A stretch of DNA of 64,000 nucleotides from Diphasiastrum complanatum (taxonomy: Eukaryota; Streptophyta; Lycopodiopsida; Lycopodiales; Lycopodiaceae): contig CM055108.1 in assembly GCA_029204225.1 (NCBI GenBank), positions 14,302,961 to 14,366,960 on the forward strand, given 5' to 3'. Positions 1 to 9,839 of the stretch are shown here, in pieces (position 1 is the stretch's first letter; each line of letters starts with the position of its first letter). Position numbers and translations under genes: made by a program. A model generated the notes under the pieces. It made no database searches. It worked only from the letters and a program-made list of their open reading frames with translations, and was not told the origin of the DNA.

Positions 1-636
1 TGACTGTACTTTTCAAACTAGTTCAAATGACACAGTTCAAATAAAAAAGAAAATCAAGGCCATTATTTTTGGTTTTTTGTACAATACGTTATTCTTCTAA
101 AAATCTGATTCGTTTCAGATATAAGCTTCAATGCGCAAACCTCTCATGTCCAATACAAAAATAGTATCGATTTGAAAAGAACCTTGAGTTTATCTAAGCG
201 AAGGTGGTAAAATTATCTTCGGATCTTATTCTATCACTGGTCAATTACCTGCTACTATGTTTTGGACACAATTTTGAAAGGCTCTTCAAATTTCAATCTT
301 CTTAAATGATAATATTTATAAAATTGGGCATTCAAATCAACAATCACTAGACAAGACCCGATTGCTTATAGTTCACATTATACAATCACTAGACAAGACT
401 CGATTGATTATAGTCCACTTATACAAAGCTTTAATTTCAACCTAAACCCTAAACTAGCACTTCTTTTTGTTATAGGAAAAGGACACATGTAGTGCCAACA
501 AAAAAAAAAGCCCTAAAATGATTCTTTAGTTTGATCATGGAGGTGATTCTTTCTTGATCGGATCGGCAGGTTATAAAACCGTTGGTTCAAACTACCCCCA
601 AAAACATCTCTCAATTGAGTCAATGGCATATTCGAG
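1..636. other. AT-rich stretch without recognised gene
   Basis: I see no coding or RNA feature here. There is a local repeat of an 'acaatcactagacaagac' motif near 340 and 385. The sequence lies next to a gypsy protease relic, so it may be decayed retroelement DNA, but nothing shows that directly. Confidence 0.4.
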
Positions 637-884
637 GTGATTTCAAAGGTAAAGGAGTTATTGTTATCAATTTATTTTTTATTAAGAAGTATAATGAAAC
701 CATCAGGAATTGTTACACACTGGACACTGGAGATGGCTGGTGGAAGCAAAGCAGAGGTGGTGGGTATTCCATTAACTTTAAATTTATTAGGAAGAATTGA
801 ATTTGAAATTACTTGTCTGGTGCAGTTTGACGTGGTGTTGGGCATTTGTGGGAGTGCGATGCAAAAGTCCTACATTGTTGGGAT
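637..884 (+). pseudogene. Ty3/gypsy aspartic protease relic, left part
   Basis: Translation of about 715-880 gives VEMAGGSKAEVVGIPLTL, then [18 protein letters not shown]. This lines up with the intact protease of the gypsy element at 18.45-23.96 kb ([29 protein letters not shown]). The DTG active-site segment is not recognisable upstream. Reading continues after the miniature transposon at 1675, so this is one relic split by an insertion. It is non-functional. Confidence 0.75.
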
Positions 885-1674
885 CATAGTTGCAGCGCGA
901 TTCTGAATCGCAAATCGCGATCAGAATCGCGATTCCGATTCACAATTCGGGATTTTCCCATAATCGTGTAGAATTGATTTTTTTTTTTTTGAAATTTAAT
1001 TAGGCAAAATGGGTATCAGATGAAAGCTCTGATCGAGGGGATCATGATTGTGTAGTTTGCTGACTGTTTCGGGTGCGAAACACCAAAAAGTGTGTTTTCA
1101 CTCGGGGAGTTGGAAGGCCAAATCATGAAGAGGCCTTACCGTCGGGGCCGGTAGCCCCCGGACCCCGCCGTTGGGGGGGCGTTGCCCCTCAAACCCCCCA
1201 CCAGGGGGCTACCGCCCCCCGAACCCCCCGTTTCCCAGGGGGCTACTCCCCCCCGAACCCCCTAGAGCTTCCTGCTATATAGATACTGTAGATAAAAATG
1301 CCACCGCCCCCCTGTAGATAAAAATGGGGTCCAAATGTGCGCCGAGAATGGCCCAATATTTATGCCCCCAACTGTATGTACATTGCACTCACATCTCCAG
1401 TGAACCAATTGCAAAAGTGATCATCATCCATACAGTTGATAGTCCAAACTGTAGCATTAACATTTACTAAAAACCAGAGCAAATGACAACCGGATAGCTA
1501 CTAAAAATAAGATCTGTTTGTGCCTCATCTATTGCACTTCTGAGAGGCAAAACGTTGGTTTGACCATTGATCCCCTAAAAAAATTTCAGCAATAATCTTG
1601 GTCGCGAATCACGATTCGCAGAATCGCGACCCGCGAATCGCAGACCTAGCGAATCGCGATTCGCTGCAACTATG
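885..1674. mobile_element. hAT-like miniature transposon, CATAG family copy 1
   Basis: The ends are inverted: it starts CATAGTTGCAGCG and ends CGCTGCAACTATG. It is flanked by a near-perfect 8-bp target duplication, GTTGGGAT (877-884) and GTTAGGAT (1675-1682). Eight-bp duplications are typical of the hAT superfamily. Next to the ends are clustered palindromic words of the type CGAATCGC/GCGATTCG. The interior holds a T-tract, then 'gggtatcagatgaaagctct', then a GC-rich block of CCCCC/GGGGG inverted repeats around 1140-1265. That interior is shared with the copy at 6055-6700. No transposase is encoded; the short ORF at 1073-1282 is a by-product of the GC-rich block. Confidence 0.8.
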
Positions 1675-1760
1675 GTTAGGATAGTTATTTGTATGAGTTT
1701 CATTGCAATGATAGACTGCATTCCATTTGCGGTGAGTTGCATGTGCCTCTAGGACCAGTA
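1675..1760 (+). pseudogene. Ty3/gypsy protease relic, right part
   Basis: Immediately after the transposon the reading frame gives YLYEFHCNDRLHSICGEL and then VPLGP. This matches the segment following the FDVVLGIC motif in the gypsy element at 18.45 kb ([21 protein letters not shown]). It is therefore the continuation of the relic at 637-884. Confidence 0.75.
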
Positions 1761-3066
1761 GATTGTAGGTATTGGCCAACGTTTCTTCTATGTTTGATCC
1801 ATTCAGTGCCAAAATATAATTGGATTTGAATAGAACCTTCATTGAATTAATGCACGAGATGTAGAGCTCTCATATGTATGATCCATGTGAATTATCCCAG
1901 CATATTGGCACTTGCTTGTTGGCATAATTATAGTGTCATAGGGCCAAATCAGGGCTGATAGTTAAGCTTGACCCTCGACTTGTCTTGCTATTGGGTAGCT
2001 ACTACCCACTACCTACTACCATGTTTGAAATTTCAAAAAAATTTGCAAAGCTCTTCAATCTTCTTCAGTTATTGTTTGTAAAATTGAGCATTGAAGCCAT
2101 TAATTTGATTCTAAGGTTCTAACTCTAGGTGTCTTGCTGTCATTGACAAGACACCTATTACTGTGTTGCGAGTTGGGACTATGTCTCAGTCCCATTGTGG
2201 CTGATCATCTGAAAGACTAGCTAAGCATCATTGGTTTGGTCAGCCTTTACCCAACCAACTACCTAATACTAAGTAGGCTCATCACACAACGCTTTTTAGC
2301 TTTCGTTTATGTAGGATTTGGCCCAAATGGTTTGGCAGATTCCCACGCATTATGCAGCCGTTTACCACTTCCTTTTGAATTGTTCCCATCATCAGGTATT
2401 TCAATCCTCCATTTGACAAGCAAATAGAGGCCGCATCCATAGGCGTAGCTAGTGGAGCAGCTTAGAGAGGAATGAAACAATCTTTATTCTCTCCCGAATG
2501 CCCTATGCATCGTTCGACAACCTTCAACACTTGAGGACAAAAACAACGTTTGACTTGCATGTGTACGATTTCGAAGAGCTCTTCAAGTTTCAATCTTCTT
2601 AAGTTGTGACATCCATGACAAGATTCATAGTAGATTCTAGTGAAAGAAGCATTCCAAAATCTTGATCCAAAATCAATCAACAATTTTTGATGTTGTAGGG
2701 AAAAATGGTCTCTTTTGGTGGTTTGGATTGTTTGTTTTGAATTTTTCAACTATTTTTGGTTTCCAGGTTTGATAAGTCAAACTTGGTAAACTTGCTTAGA
2801 CTTCTTTGCCAGCGAATTAGAAAGATGTTCCTTCTTTTTTAAGAATTTTGGATACATTTCTTTTCTTTTTTTAAATATTTCCAATAAATTGAGGAAATTG
2901 CCATTCCAAGTTTGCAGTTTTTTACATGGTTGATCACCATGCATCTATTGCGAAGTGCCCTAGATTTCTTATGAATGGTCAAATTGTTTTGTTACTAGGA
3001 ACATTGGAACACTATCGTGAAGATCTCCAATTGGTTAACATTGGTCGTTCAATGCATGTTTAACTT
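1761..3066. other. Non-coding stretch, nothing recognised
   Basis: No gene, RNA or clear transposon end was recognised. All ORFs are short and without family motifs. A possible continuation of the gypsy relic beyond 1760 is too decayed to support. Confidence 0.4.
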
Positions 3067-3186
3067 GTACAATTTTACTCTATAGCCTTTGAGGATTGAA
3101 GAAAATCTGATCAAAATTGGATAAGGGTACAATTTTACTCTATAGCCTTTGAGGATTGAAGAAAATTTGATCAAAATTGGATAAGT
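3067..3186. repeat. Two-copy tandem repeat, 60-bp unit
   Basis: The block beginning 'gtacaattttactctatagc' at 3067 recurs at 3127 with only about one change (aatctgat versus aatttgat). The two units lie directly head to tail. Confidence 0.9.
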
Positions 3187-3635
3187 AGAACTCTTGTAGC
3201 AATTGATCAAAGCTACCATAATGTTGTAGTGACTAGGCACTTGTTTCATGGAATAAGTTTTTATAGAAGGTTGAAATCATTTGTTGATCATACAAATGGT
3301 TTGACTTTGTCACACCACTCAAAAAGATCACTTGGCACCTTAGGTCACCTTGATAAATGCGCTATTGCTACAATACACGTACGGAGGTCAAGTCGTATGT
3401 ACAACATGTGAATGTGTACACATCCTAAAAATATTGATGCAGCTACCTAAGACGCACATCTTTTGAATTAAGCACATGAGAATAGAACAAATATGTGAGG
3501 CACAGTCTTCCATGCCATTTCATATGCTCTACCACAGTCCACGCTATATGGTTATGAAGTGAATAGTGTTCAAATTGTTGTTAATCATTACCTCCAAGGT
3601 TTTATCATATTTCTAGAAACCATATCAATTTCAAG
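3187..3635. other. Non-coding stretch, nothing recognised
   Basis: AT-rich sequence between the 60-bp tandem repeat and the next miniature transposon. No gene or repeat structure is visible. Confidence 0.4.
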
Positions 3636-4086
3636 CATAGAATTTGAGAACCGTGAATGGTTCACCATGGTTCTCAGAACCGTACAGTGAACTGTACGTA
3701 CGGTTCACCAAAAATTAATTAATTTTCTTTTTAGTTTCTCACACCCAAAAATAGCCCAAAAATATGCAAAAAAAAAAGGCCAATAAAATCTGTGAAATTT
3801 GTGAAATTATTTGAATCTGTGAAATCATTTGAATCTGTGAAATCTGTGTGATGCCAAAAATCTGTGAAATCAAAATCATTTGAATCTGTGAAATCTGTGT
3901 AATGCCAAAAATCTGTGACATCTGAGGACCATTTGTGAAATCTGTGAAATGAGAACCAAAAATGCCTTGGGAGGGGTTTTGGGGGGAAAATGGAAATTAA
4001 TTAGTTAATTAATTAGAGGAACCATACCACGGTTCGTGAACCGTGGTACGGTTCACCCCACGGTTCTGAGAACCGTGGGTTCTATG
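3636..4086. mobile_element. hAT-like miniature transposon, CATAG family copy 2 (GAACCGT word)
   Basis: It starts CATAGAATTTGAGAACC and ends GAACCGTGGGTTCTATG. It is flanked by a perfect 8-bp target duplication ATTTCAAG (3628-3635 and 4087-4094). The subterminal zones carry many copies of GAACCGT/ACGGTTC in both orientations, including near-palindromes such as GAACCGTGGTACGGTTC. The middle holds a minisatellite. No coding capacity. Copy 3 at 4332 shares the same word and lies 245 bp away. Confidence 0.85.
3780..3950. repeat. Minisatellite of AATCTGTGAAAT-type units
   Basis: Short units such as AATCTGTGAAATC and ATTTGAATCTGTGAAATC repeat irregularly across this stretch inside the miniature transposon. 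They create a repetitive but meaningless ORF on the minus strand (ISQIQMISQIQ). Confidence 0.85.
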
Positions 4087-4094
4087 ATTTCAAG

Positions 4095-4331
4095 GTACAC
4101 GTAGTACAATCTTAGGTGTATTTTAAATACACGTTGGCCAAGATTCCAAAAAAATTATAAAAATTGAATCATAACCCAAAAAATTGCCGTAATAATTGCT
4201 CCACCCAAAACCGATGGTACTGTAGCCAAACAATCTACTAAAATTTACAAGTGTAGCTTCTACTACCAATTCTCGGAATTTTGTAAAAATAGTAATTTTG
4301 TGCAATAATCTAGAAATTACTGTATTTTATC
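4095..4331. other. Spacer between two miniature transposons
   Basis: AT-rich, no gene. After the target duplication of copy 2 it runs to that of copy 3 without recognised features. Confidence 0.4.
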
Positions 4332-4892
4332 CATAGAACCCACGGTTCCCAGAACCGTTGGTTCTGGGAACCGTGGAACCGTGACAGGAACCGTACCACG
4401 GTTCCTTGAACCGTGGTACGGTTCACCTAAAAAATAAATTAATTAATATCCTAACCCCCCCCCAAACCCCTCATAGCTCGTTTTTTGACCCCTTTCTCTG
4501 TAAAAAGAAAAAAATTAATTAATTATGCCACGGTTCACACGGTTCCCCCTAAAAAAAATTGTGAACCGTCCGGTTCACAGCTAAGGAAGCGACCCTTGCG
4601 TCCGAACACGCGTCCGGACGCGCATCCGCATCAGCGTCCGGACGCGGGCGTGACAGGGGTGCGTCCGCATCCCCGGACGCATCCGGTTTTTTTTTTATTT
4701 TTTTGATATTTTGCGTGTTATTTAGACAAAAAATAAAAATAAAAATAAAATAAAATAAAAATTGGACGCGTCCGACCCCGCGTCCGGGTCCGGACGCAGC
4801 CGGACGCGGAATGTCTGGCCCGGACCCTCATGTCTGGTTCACAGTACGGTCTCAGAACCGTACTGAACCGTTAACGGTTCATTAATTCTATG
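4332..4892. mobile_element. hAT-like miniature transposon, CATAG family copy 3 (GAACCGT word)
   Basis: It starts CATAGAACCCACGG and ends CATTAATTCTATG. It is flanked by the 8-bp pair ATTTTATC (4324-4331) and ACTTTATC (4893-4900), 7 of 8 matching. Dense GAACCGT/ACGGTTC words lie next to both ends, as in the copy at 3636. It is interrupted by another miniature element at 4581-4835; without that insertion and its duplicated target it would be about 300 bp. No coding capacity. Confidence 0.8.
4581..4835. mobile_element. Nested miniature element, GCGTCCGGACGC word
   Basis: A perfect 9-bp direct repeat GGTTCACAG flanks it (4572-4580 and 4836-4844), which marks an insertion into the host miniature element. 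It begins CTAAGGAAGCGACCC and ends GGACCCTCATGTCT. Both arms are crowded with GCGTCC/GGACGC words and the middle is T/A-rich. A second copy with the same ends and length lies at about 25,068-25,323. A 9-bp duplication would suggest a Mutator-like element; an 8-bp reading (GTTCACAG) with one more terminal G is equally compatible, so the superfamily is open. Confidence 0.75.
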
Positions 4893-5587
4893 ACTTTATC
4901 ATGTACTTGTTGTACTGCAGTTTGATAGTAAACTTCTTGAATTAGGCCAAGAAATCTTTTAAAAAAATCGAGAATCGCTAAAAATGCCTGATTGCAATTA
5001 ATGACTTTTGTACTACAAATCAGTATTGTACAACCCTCTGTATGGACTGTTTCAGTAATACATAAAATTCTAAAATAAAAACAGTCCACGGACCACAACC
5101 TACAGAAGCAGAAAAAAGTTTGTAAATCTTGGTTTTGATCTGCAGCTGTCGGAACACCTACAAATCTGCCTCAAAAAGTACTTGTAGTTGATTGGTACCG
5201 CGATCTGAAAATCCAGTACAGCACTGTACGAATTTGGAATGGTTCCTAGAACTAATCTCTGTCTGCAGCAACCTGCAGCACCTTCAAAATTGTCACAGAA
5301 GCGCTTGACAAATGCCCTTGTTCAACACTTGTACAGCACTGGTACTGACCAGTACATCATCCTGTTACAACTATACGGGCTACAGTACTAACTATTACAT
5401 CATCCTGTTACAACTATACGGACTGCAGTCTAAGTGTAGTATTTTACTTTCAAGTACAGACCTAGAAAAACCTGCAGAATAGCAGAAGACCACAAAAACA
5501 CCAGAAAGGCCTGAAATGTACTAAAATAGAATTTGTACAAAATTTACGGATCTGGAACAATTTGTACTATGTGCTCTCAAAGTTCTA
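4893..5587. other. Non-coding stretch
   Basis: No gene recognised. It contains a locally duplicated segment (5353-5422) and many short direct repeats such as 'tacag' and 'ctgcag', possibly the decayed interior of a retroelement primed from 5588-5598. Confidence 0.35.
5353..5422. repeat. Short tandem duplication, 43-bp spacing
   Basis: 'tacatcatcctgttacaac' followed by 'tatacgg' occurs at 5353 and again at 5396. Confidence 0.85.
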
Positions 5588-6046
5588 CTCTGACACCATG
5601 GAACAAAAGCAATGAAAATAAGATTGAACCAAATCTTGATTTAAGAAAACATTATACCAATCTTATTGCTATAAATGGAAACGATTAAGTCTAGAAGTTT
5701 CTAGACAAGCACACATCTGTCATTTAAAGAAGTATAGTGATATCATTAAGTGAACAACACAAATAGAAAGTAGAAAAGATATCATTCTCCATTGAAGCTT
5801 GTAGACACAACATAGAATTAGCAATTATTATTGGTAAACACAAAGTACAAACTCATTAATGAGCTAGAATAACATTTCAATGATTGAGGCTTCTCACACT
5901 AGATGAAACTAGTCTTATTTATGGACAATCTGACTTTCTCTCTCTAGGCCTACCTACCCTCACTACCACTCTCACCTACTCTACCTACCACACCTACCCT
6001 ACCTAACTATCTACTAGTCAACCGACAACTAGCCAATGGTAGGGTA
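5588..6046 (-). mobile_element. Candidate LTR with primer-binding site, minus strand
   Basis: The minus strand reads TGGTGTCAGAG at 5598-5588. This is one change away from the initiator tRNA-Met binding site TGGTATCAGAG used by other elements in this window. The sequence to its right (from 5599) would then be a 5' LTR. I cannot find the other LTR or a clear end, and coding parts are not recognisable, so this is tentative. Confidence 0.3.
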
Positions 6047-6054
6047 CCACGATG

Positions 6055-6700
6055 CATAGACGCACTGCGTTTCTGAAACGCGTTTCTGAAATTTTAAAAA
6101 TAATTCCAGAAACGTTTTTTTAATATATTTTTTTTTGGTTTTTTTAGGAGCAATATGGGTATCAGATGAAAGCTCTAATTAAGAGCATAATTACTGTGTA
6201 GTTTGTCGACTGTTTCGGGTGCAGGATGGTCCAGTTCAGGTGCATTAATCCATGTTGGGTTCTGTCAAGGATAAAAAATCAAAACTAACCTCTAGCCCGT
6301 CTGTTACGATCACAGATGGTCCCAGTAAGTGTGTTTTCGCTCAGGGAGTTGGAAGGCCAATTCATGAAGAGGCCTTACCGTCGGGGCCGGGGTCTACCGG
6401 CAGCCCCCGGACCTTGCCGTTGGAGGGCGTTGCCCCCCAAACCCCCCACCGGGGGGTACTGCCCCCCGAACCCCCTGAGCATTTATTGAAAACCAGAGCA
6501 AATAACAACCAAATAGCTATTGAAAATAAGATCTGTTTGTGCCCCATTTACTGCACTTCTGAGAGGCAAAACGCTGGTTTGACCATTGATCCCCTAAAAA
6601 AATTCAGCCATAAGCTATTTTTCCAACAACCAAAAAAAAAAAAATTTGCAATTCTGGGAGGAGAAACGCGTTTTCAAAAACACGTTTCTGTGCATCTATG
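6055..6700. mobile_element. hAT-like miniature transposon, CATAG family copy 4 (GAAACGCGTTTC word)
   Basis: It starts CATAGACGCACTGCG and ends GTGCATCTATG. It is flanked by a perfect 8-bp target duplication CCACGATG (6047-6054 and 6701-6708). The subterminal word is GAAACGCGTTTC, different from copy 1. The interior is clearly shared with copy 1: 'gggtatcagatgaaagctct', 'gttggaaggccaa', 'catgaagaggccttaccgtc', a GC-rich CCCCC block, then 'ataagatctgtttgtgcc' and 'ggtttgaccattgatcccct'. No transposase; the 157-aa ORF at 6252-6725 crosses the GC-rich block and is not a gene. Confidence 0.85.
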
Positions 6701-6708
6701 CCACGATG

Positions 6709-7392
6709 TAGCTTCTAGGTACTAACTCGATGCAGGTCGTAGCTCATGATAAACCATACCATAATTAGTAAAAAATGTCATGAGGCCTATTTTCAAACTT
6801 TTCGCCTAAACTTTTGATTTTATTGACAAGGTTACTCGACCCATACACTTGATTTCTAGATCTTGATTAAACATCTGACGATATTGGGAATGTATTCCCT
6901 AGTCACATTCCCAACCAGGACCACATGAAGAACACATGATACATCCAAAAAGTCGTGTCCCCAGCACTTGAGAACATCGAGAAATATAGATATAAAAGTT
7001 CCACTAATGAAAAAGAAAAATAGAAAAGGTCCATAATTGAAAGTTATTTCAAAGCCTTCATGCCCAAGTACAACAAAGCAACCTATTAATTCAAACATGG
7101 TTTTTGATATACATCTAGTAGTATAAAAGTTGAGCAAAGTTTGTTCTTGCTTAGCATTCACATATAAAACCCTAAATACTCTAATGCTACTTCTTTTTTC
7201 TCGACAAACTTTGAATCTTGATTCTAGAACCTTGCACCATCTAATTCATGCAAATCATATCCAATTAGTTGAGCAATAAAATTATTTGAATAAAATTTAT
7301 TGAAAATACAGAAACTAGAAACATGTGTTGATTGCTATACAAGATTTCAATGAAATTCAAGAACCATAAAAATACACAATATACACTTGTAC
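6709..7392 (-). other. Start of RCC2-like intron 2
   Basis: The minus-strand exon 2 ends at 7393 with donor GTACAA, so this is intron sequence if the gene model holds. No third exon (expected to code for a GQLGHG-type RCC1 repeat) was recognised to the left edge of the window. No other gene is visible. Confidence 0.55.
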
Positions 7393-7454
7393 CTCATTTC
7401 GACCCCAAGTAAAGCAACGGCCATTGGGATCCAAAGCAACACAATGACATGATG
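7393..7454 (-). CDS. RCC2-like protein (RCC1 repeat family), coding exon 2
   Basis: The minus strand has a good acceptor (TACTTTTTGCAG), then 62 bp coding for SCHCVALDPNGRCFTWGRNE, then donor GTACAA. This is the first RCC1-type repeat (H-C-V-A-L-D..G-R-C-F-T-W-G-R-N-E) of the plant RCC2/TD60-like family, seven-bladed beta-propellers related to the Ran exchange factor RCC1. The exon enters in phase 2 and leaves in phase 0. It completes the split codon left by exon 1 at 39,433: G plus CA gives Ala, yielding FVAAGSASCHCVALD across the junction. The motif is uninterrupted. The rest of the protein lies beyond the left edge. Assignment to the family is firm; the exact orthologue is an inference. 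Confidence 0.85.
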
Positions 7455-7939
7455 CTGCAAAAAGTACATAACAAAATTTCAGCAACCACAAAAGATGTAG
7501 AGCTGAAAGATTAAAAAGCTTGTCCAAATTTTGGCTAATGGGCAAACTTTGGAAGACTATAGGTAGCAAACTTGCAATCTCTCATCCAAGGAGGGAAAGC
7601 ACTATTGCTACTGCTTCTTATAGAAAATTAGTATGGATACTATCCAATTGCAGACCTTTTAAGCACAACATTTGTCAAATATCAAACCATCAACTCAAAG
7701 TAGAAAAATAACATTTTTAATAATGCAAAAATTCATTACAAAATCACATGTGACTACTTGACTTAAAGGTCAAAAAATTCATCTTAATAATAATTTGGAT
7801 GTCGCAAAGGTGATTGTTGCCAATATGACCACGAAAAGAACTAAACGGAAAAACTAAAAAAAACACAATAAACATATAAAAGCTTTTCGATTGTGGGAAT
7901 AGAGAGAGCACCAAACAAGTGTTAATAATCACCAATCTT

Positions 7940-8271
7940 TTGAGGAGACATCAAGTAGGTCAGAATGATCGAATGCTTCTCTGTTCTATTGTAATCTGAT
8001 TACATTCTCTTATAATTTTGTTATATTCTGATACAACAATGTTTATTCTGTTATGTTTGTCTACGAAATCAATCTAACAAATTTTGATGATTTCAAAGTT
8101 AGAATCACTTAGAATTCGAACGTGGCAATAGTCGCAATAGTTTTGTTCGAATTTGATAGACATAGTCATACATTAGGAGAAGGATTATTCCGCAGAGTTT
8201 GATAGTGCATCTATCGAGGAATCCATTTCTCTATCGAGCATTCTTTCCTTGTTCCAACATGGTATCAGAGC
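7940..8271 (+). mobile_element. LTR remnant with tRNA-Met primer-binding site
   Basis: At 8260-8271 the plus strand reads TGGTATCAGAGC, the classic initiator tRNA-Met primer-binding site, directly after ...GTTCCAACA. The sequence upstream is therefore the 3' end of a 5' LTR, ending at 8259. The LTR start is not defined; 7940 is a guess. Downstream sequence (8272-8500) has no recognisable gag. Confidence 0.55.
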
Positions 8272-9409
8272 AATAATTTCTGGTATCGGATCATTTTCTA
8301 TTGATTACCAATTAAATCGTTGCTTCCATGCAAGGCTGCACAAAAGCTATGGAAGTGTTACTTCTTTCATTCTCAATTTACGTAAATCAAAAACCCATAG
8401 ATTTAACACTTGGAGCTCAAATCCCTTCAAAGGTGAAATGAAATTTCCTTATAGTTCAATATTGAACAAACTTCCTACACTTGCAAAACTAGTATAAAAG
8501 GAGGTATGCATTTGTAAGTCACGAATGCTTCCATAATGCACCAAATTGGATTGCATTCTCATAAAATATCATCAAATGAAGAACTTAGATTATCCTAATT
8601 GAAAAACATGTGGTCATGCTCACATTAAGTTACTGAATAGCTTAATGGCATATTATGGCATTGATACAATAGATCCTAAGTTGCATCGGAATGGCATTCC
8701 GGAAGCATTATGCATAGCATTCCGGAATGTAGCGATCTGGAACATCGGAACTTCAAAAAAATATAAAAAAATAGAATAGAACAAACCTTCAATTTGTTTT
8801 TTACAGCCATTTGAACCCGAGTAGGAGACCCACAAACTAGGAGCAATAATAGGTTTCAAAATCTAGGGAATTCTATTGTACACAACGCAATGATGCATCT
8901 ATGCCAAGTTAGTGACTTCTTGTCATGCCTTCTCAGTGATACTGATATCAAAGCCAAAGCTTGCATGTCAAAAGCATTGAGGAAGGAGTGCCCAAGAATG
9001 ACATGGTACTCTTGATCTTACCTCTAGAAACTTTTCTCCACATCTTTGATAAGATGGGTGGGATATCTACCAAAAGTTCACTCTATTTTGAACATGAACA
9101 TTAAGAAATATCTTTGAAAGGCTCATTTGCAATGTTCCAAAAGAGCACCCTACTTTTTTCGCACCTCACTCCATCGTGAGACAACTGAAACCAGGAGACT
9201 TATTGACCTTTACTATAGTTCCACAACACGTGCATTCTAGCATGAGTTTATCACACATGCTCATTAAATTTGGACAAAATATGCCACTACCTTATACAAG
9301 GCCCCTTATACCATTCCCATTACTCTCGCCAATGCCTACAAAGTTTTCTTTATTCAACTCTTTCATGGTCAGTGAAGCTATTGATAAGATTATATATAAT
9401 CGAGCCCGT
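8272..9409. other. Non-coding stretch with one palindrome cluster
   Basis: No gene recognised. Part may be the decayed interior of the element primed at 8260. The palindromic block at 8680-8760 is listed separately. Confidence 0.4.
8680..8760. repeat. CATTCCGGAATG palindrome cluster, possible miniature transposon ends
   Basis: Within 80 bp are GGAATGGCATTCCGG, GCATTATG directly followed by CATAGCATTCCGGAATG, and further GGAAC words. An A-rich tract follows. CATAG plus a private palindromic word plus an A/T tract is the layout of the hAT-like family at 885-6700. No target duplication was found, so this may be a fragment or two abutting ends. Confidence 0.4.
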
Positions 9410-9655
9410 GCTTGTGAGAACCTTGAATCCGAACTCCATATCCATGCAACTGACATTGTTTCCCCTTTACTTGTTGACCTCCTCAATAGCATTGTCGTAT
9501 TCACTCCATTGTGGTGCACGAATATCATCCATTTAGTACATAAGAGTGGTATCCCCATGAAATTGGAAAGCTATTATACCATCACGATTGGACATATCAT
9601 AGCCATGCTCTATGAAACTATCCTACAAACACCACTGAGCTGAGAGGATGAGACC
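9410..9655 (+). pseudogene. LINE reverse transcriptase relic, N-terminal part
   Basis: Translation gives DLLNSIVVFTPLWCTNII, HLVHKSGIPMKLESYYTI and TIGHIIAMLYETIL. This fits the N-terminal part of non-LTR retrotransposon RT (T.IHPIHKSG....NYRTIMIGH..AKLY). The same block occurs in the LINE relic at 32.5 kb (WIIHPIQKGGDSMKLENY, CTIMIGHVTAK). The relic stops where the truncated copia LTR begins at about 9656. Confidence 0.65.
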
Positions 9656-9759
9656 AGACGATTTTATACAATAGTAGAAATAGTAATGGCCCCTATAATA
9701 GCACGCAAGCATGGCCATACTCACACTAAGGGGTCTCAAATAAACATTAATTCCTAACA
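9656..9759 (-). repeat. Truncated 3' LTR of copia 1
   Basis: The plus strand ends ...AACATTAATTCCTAACA, i.e. the minus-strand LTR starts TGTTAGGAATTAATG. It shares 'agtaatggcccctataatagc' and 'ggccatactcacactaagg' with the other copia LTRs at 23,969-24,116 and 36,344-36,753. Only about 104 bp remain of about 400. Confidence 0.75.
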
Positions 9760-9770
9760 CTCCCCCTCAA
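9760..9770 (-). promoter_or_regulatory. Polypurine tract of copia 1
   Basis: The minus strand reads TTGAGGGGGAG immediately before the LTR start TGTTAGG. This is the expected position of the plus-strand primer for reverse transcription. Confidence 0.75.
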
Positions 9771-9839
9771 TGTTTACTTTGTTATCTATTACTCCTAGAA
9801 GTTCTCTAAACTTCTGAAATTTTTCTTTGCCAAGTCCTT

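Noticed and set aside
1073-1282. Pro-rich ORF in the GC-rich block
   Set aside because: Arises from CCCCC/GGGGG repeats inside the miniature transposon.
6252-6725. 157-aa plus-strand ORF
   Set aside because: It runs through the interior of a miniature transposon including its GC-rich inverted repeats and crosses the element end; not a transposase.
9176-9410. N-terminal half of the 155-aa ORF as a gene
   Set aside because: Only the part after about 9,410 has LINE RT similarity; the upstream part has no recognisable domain.
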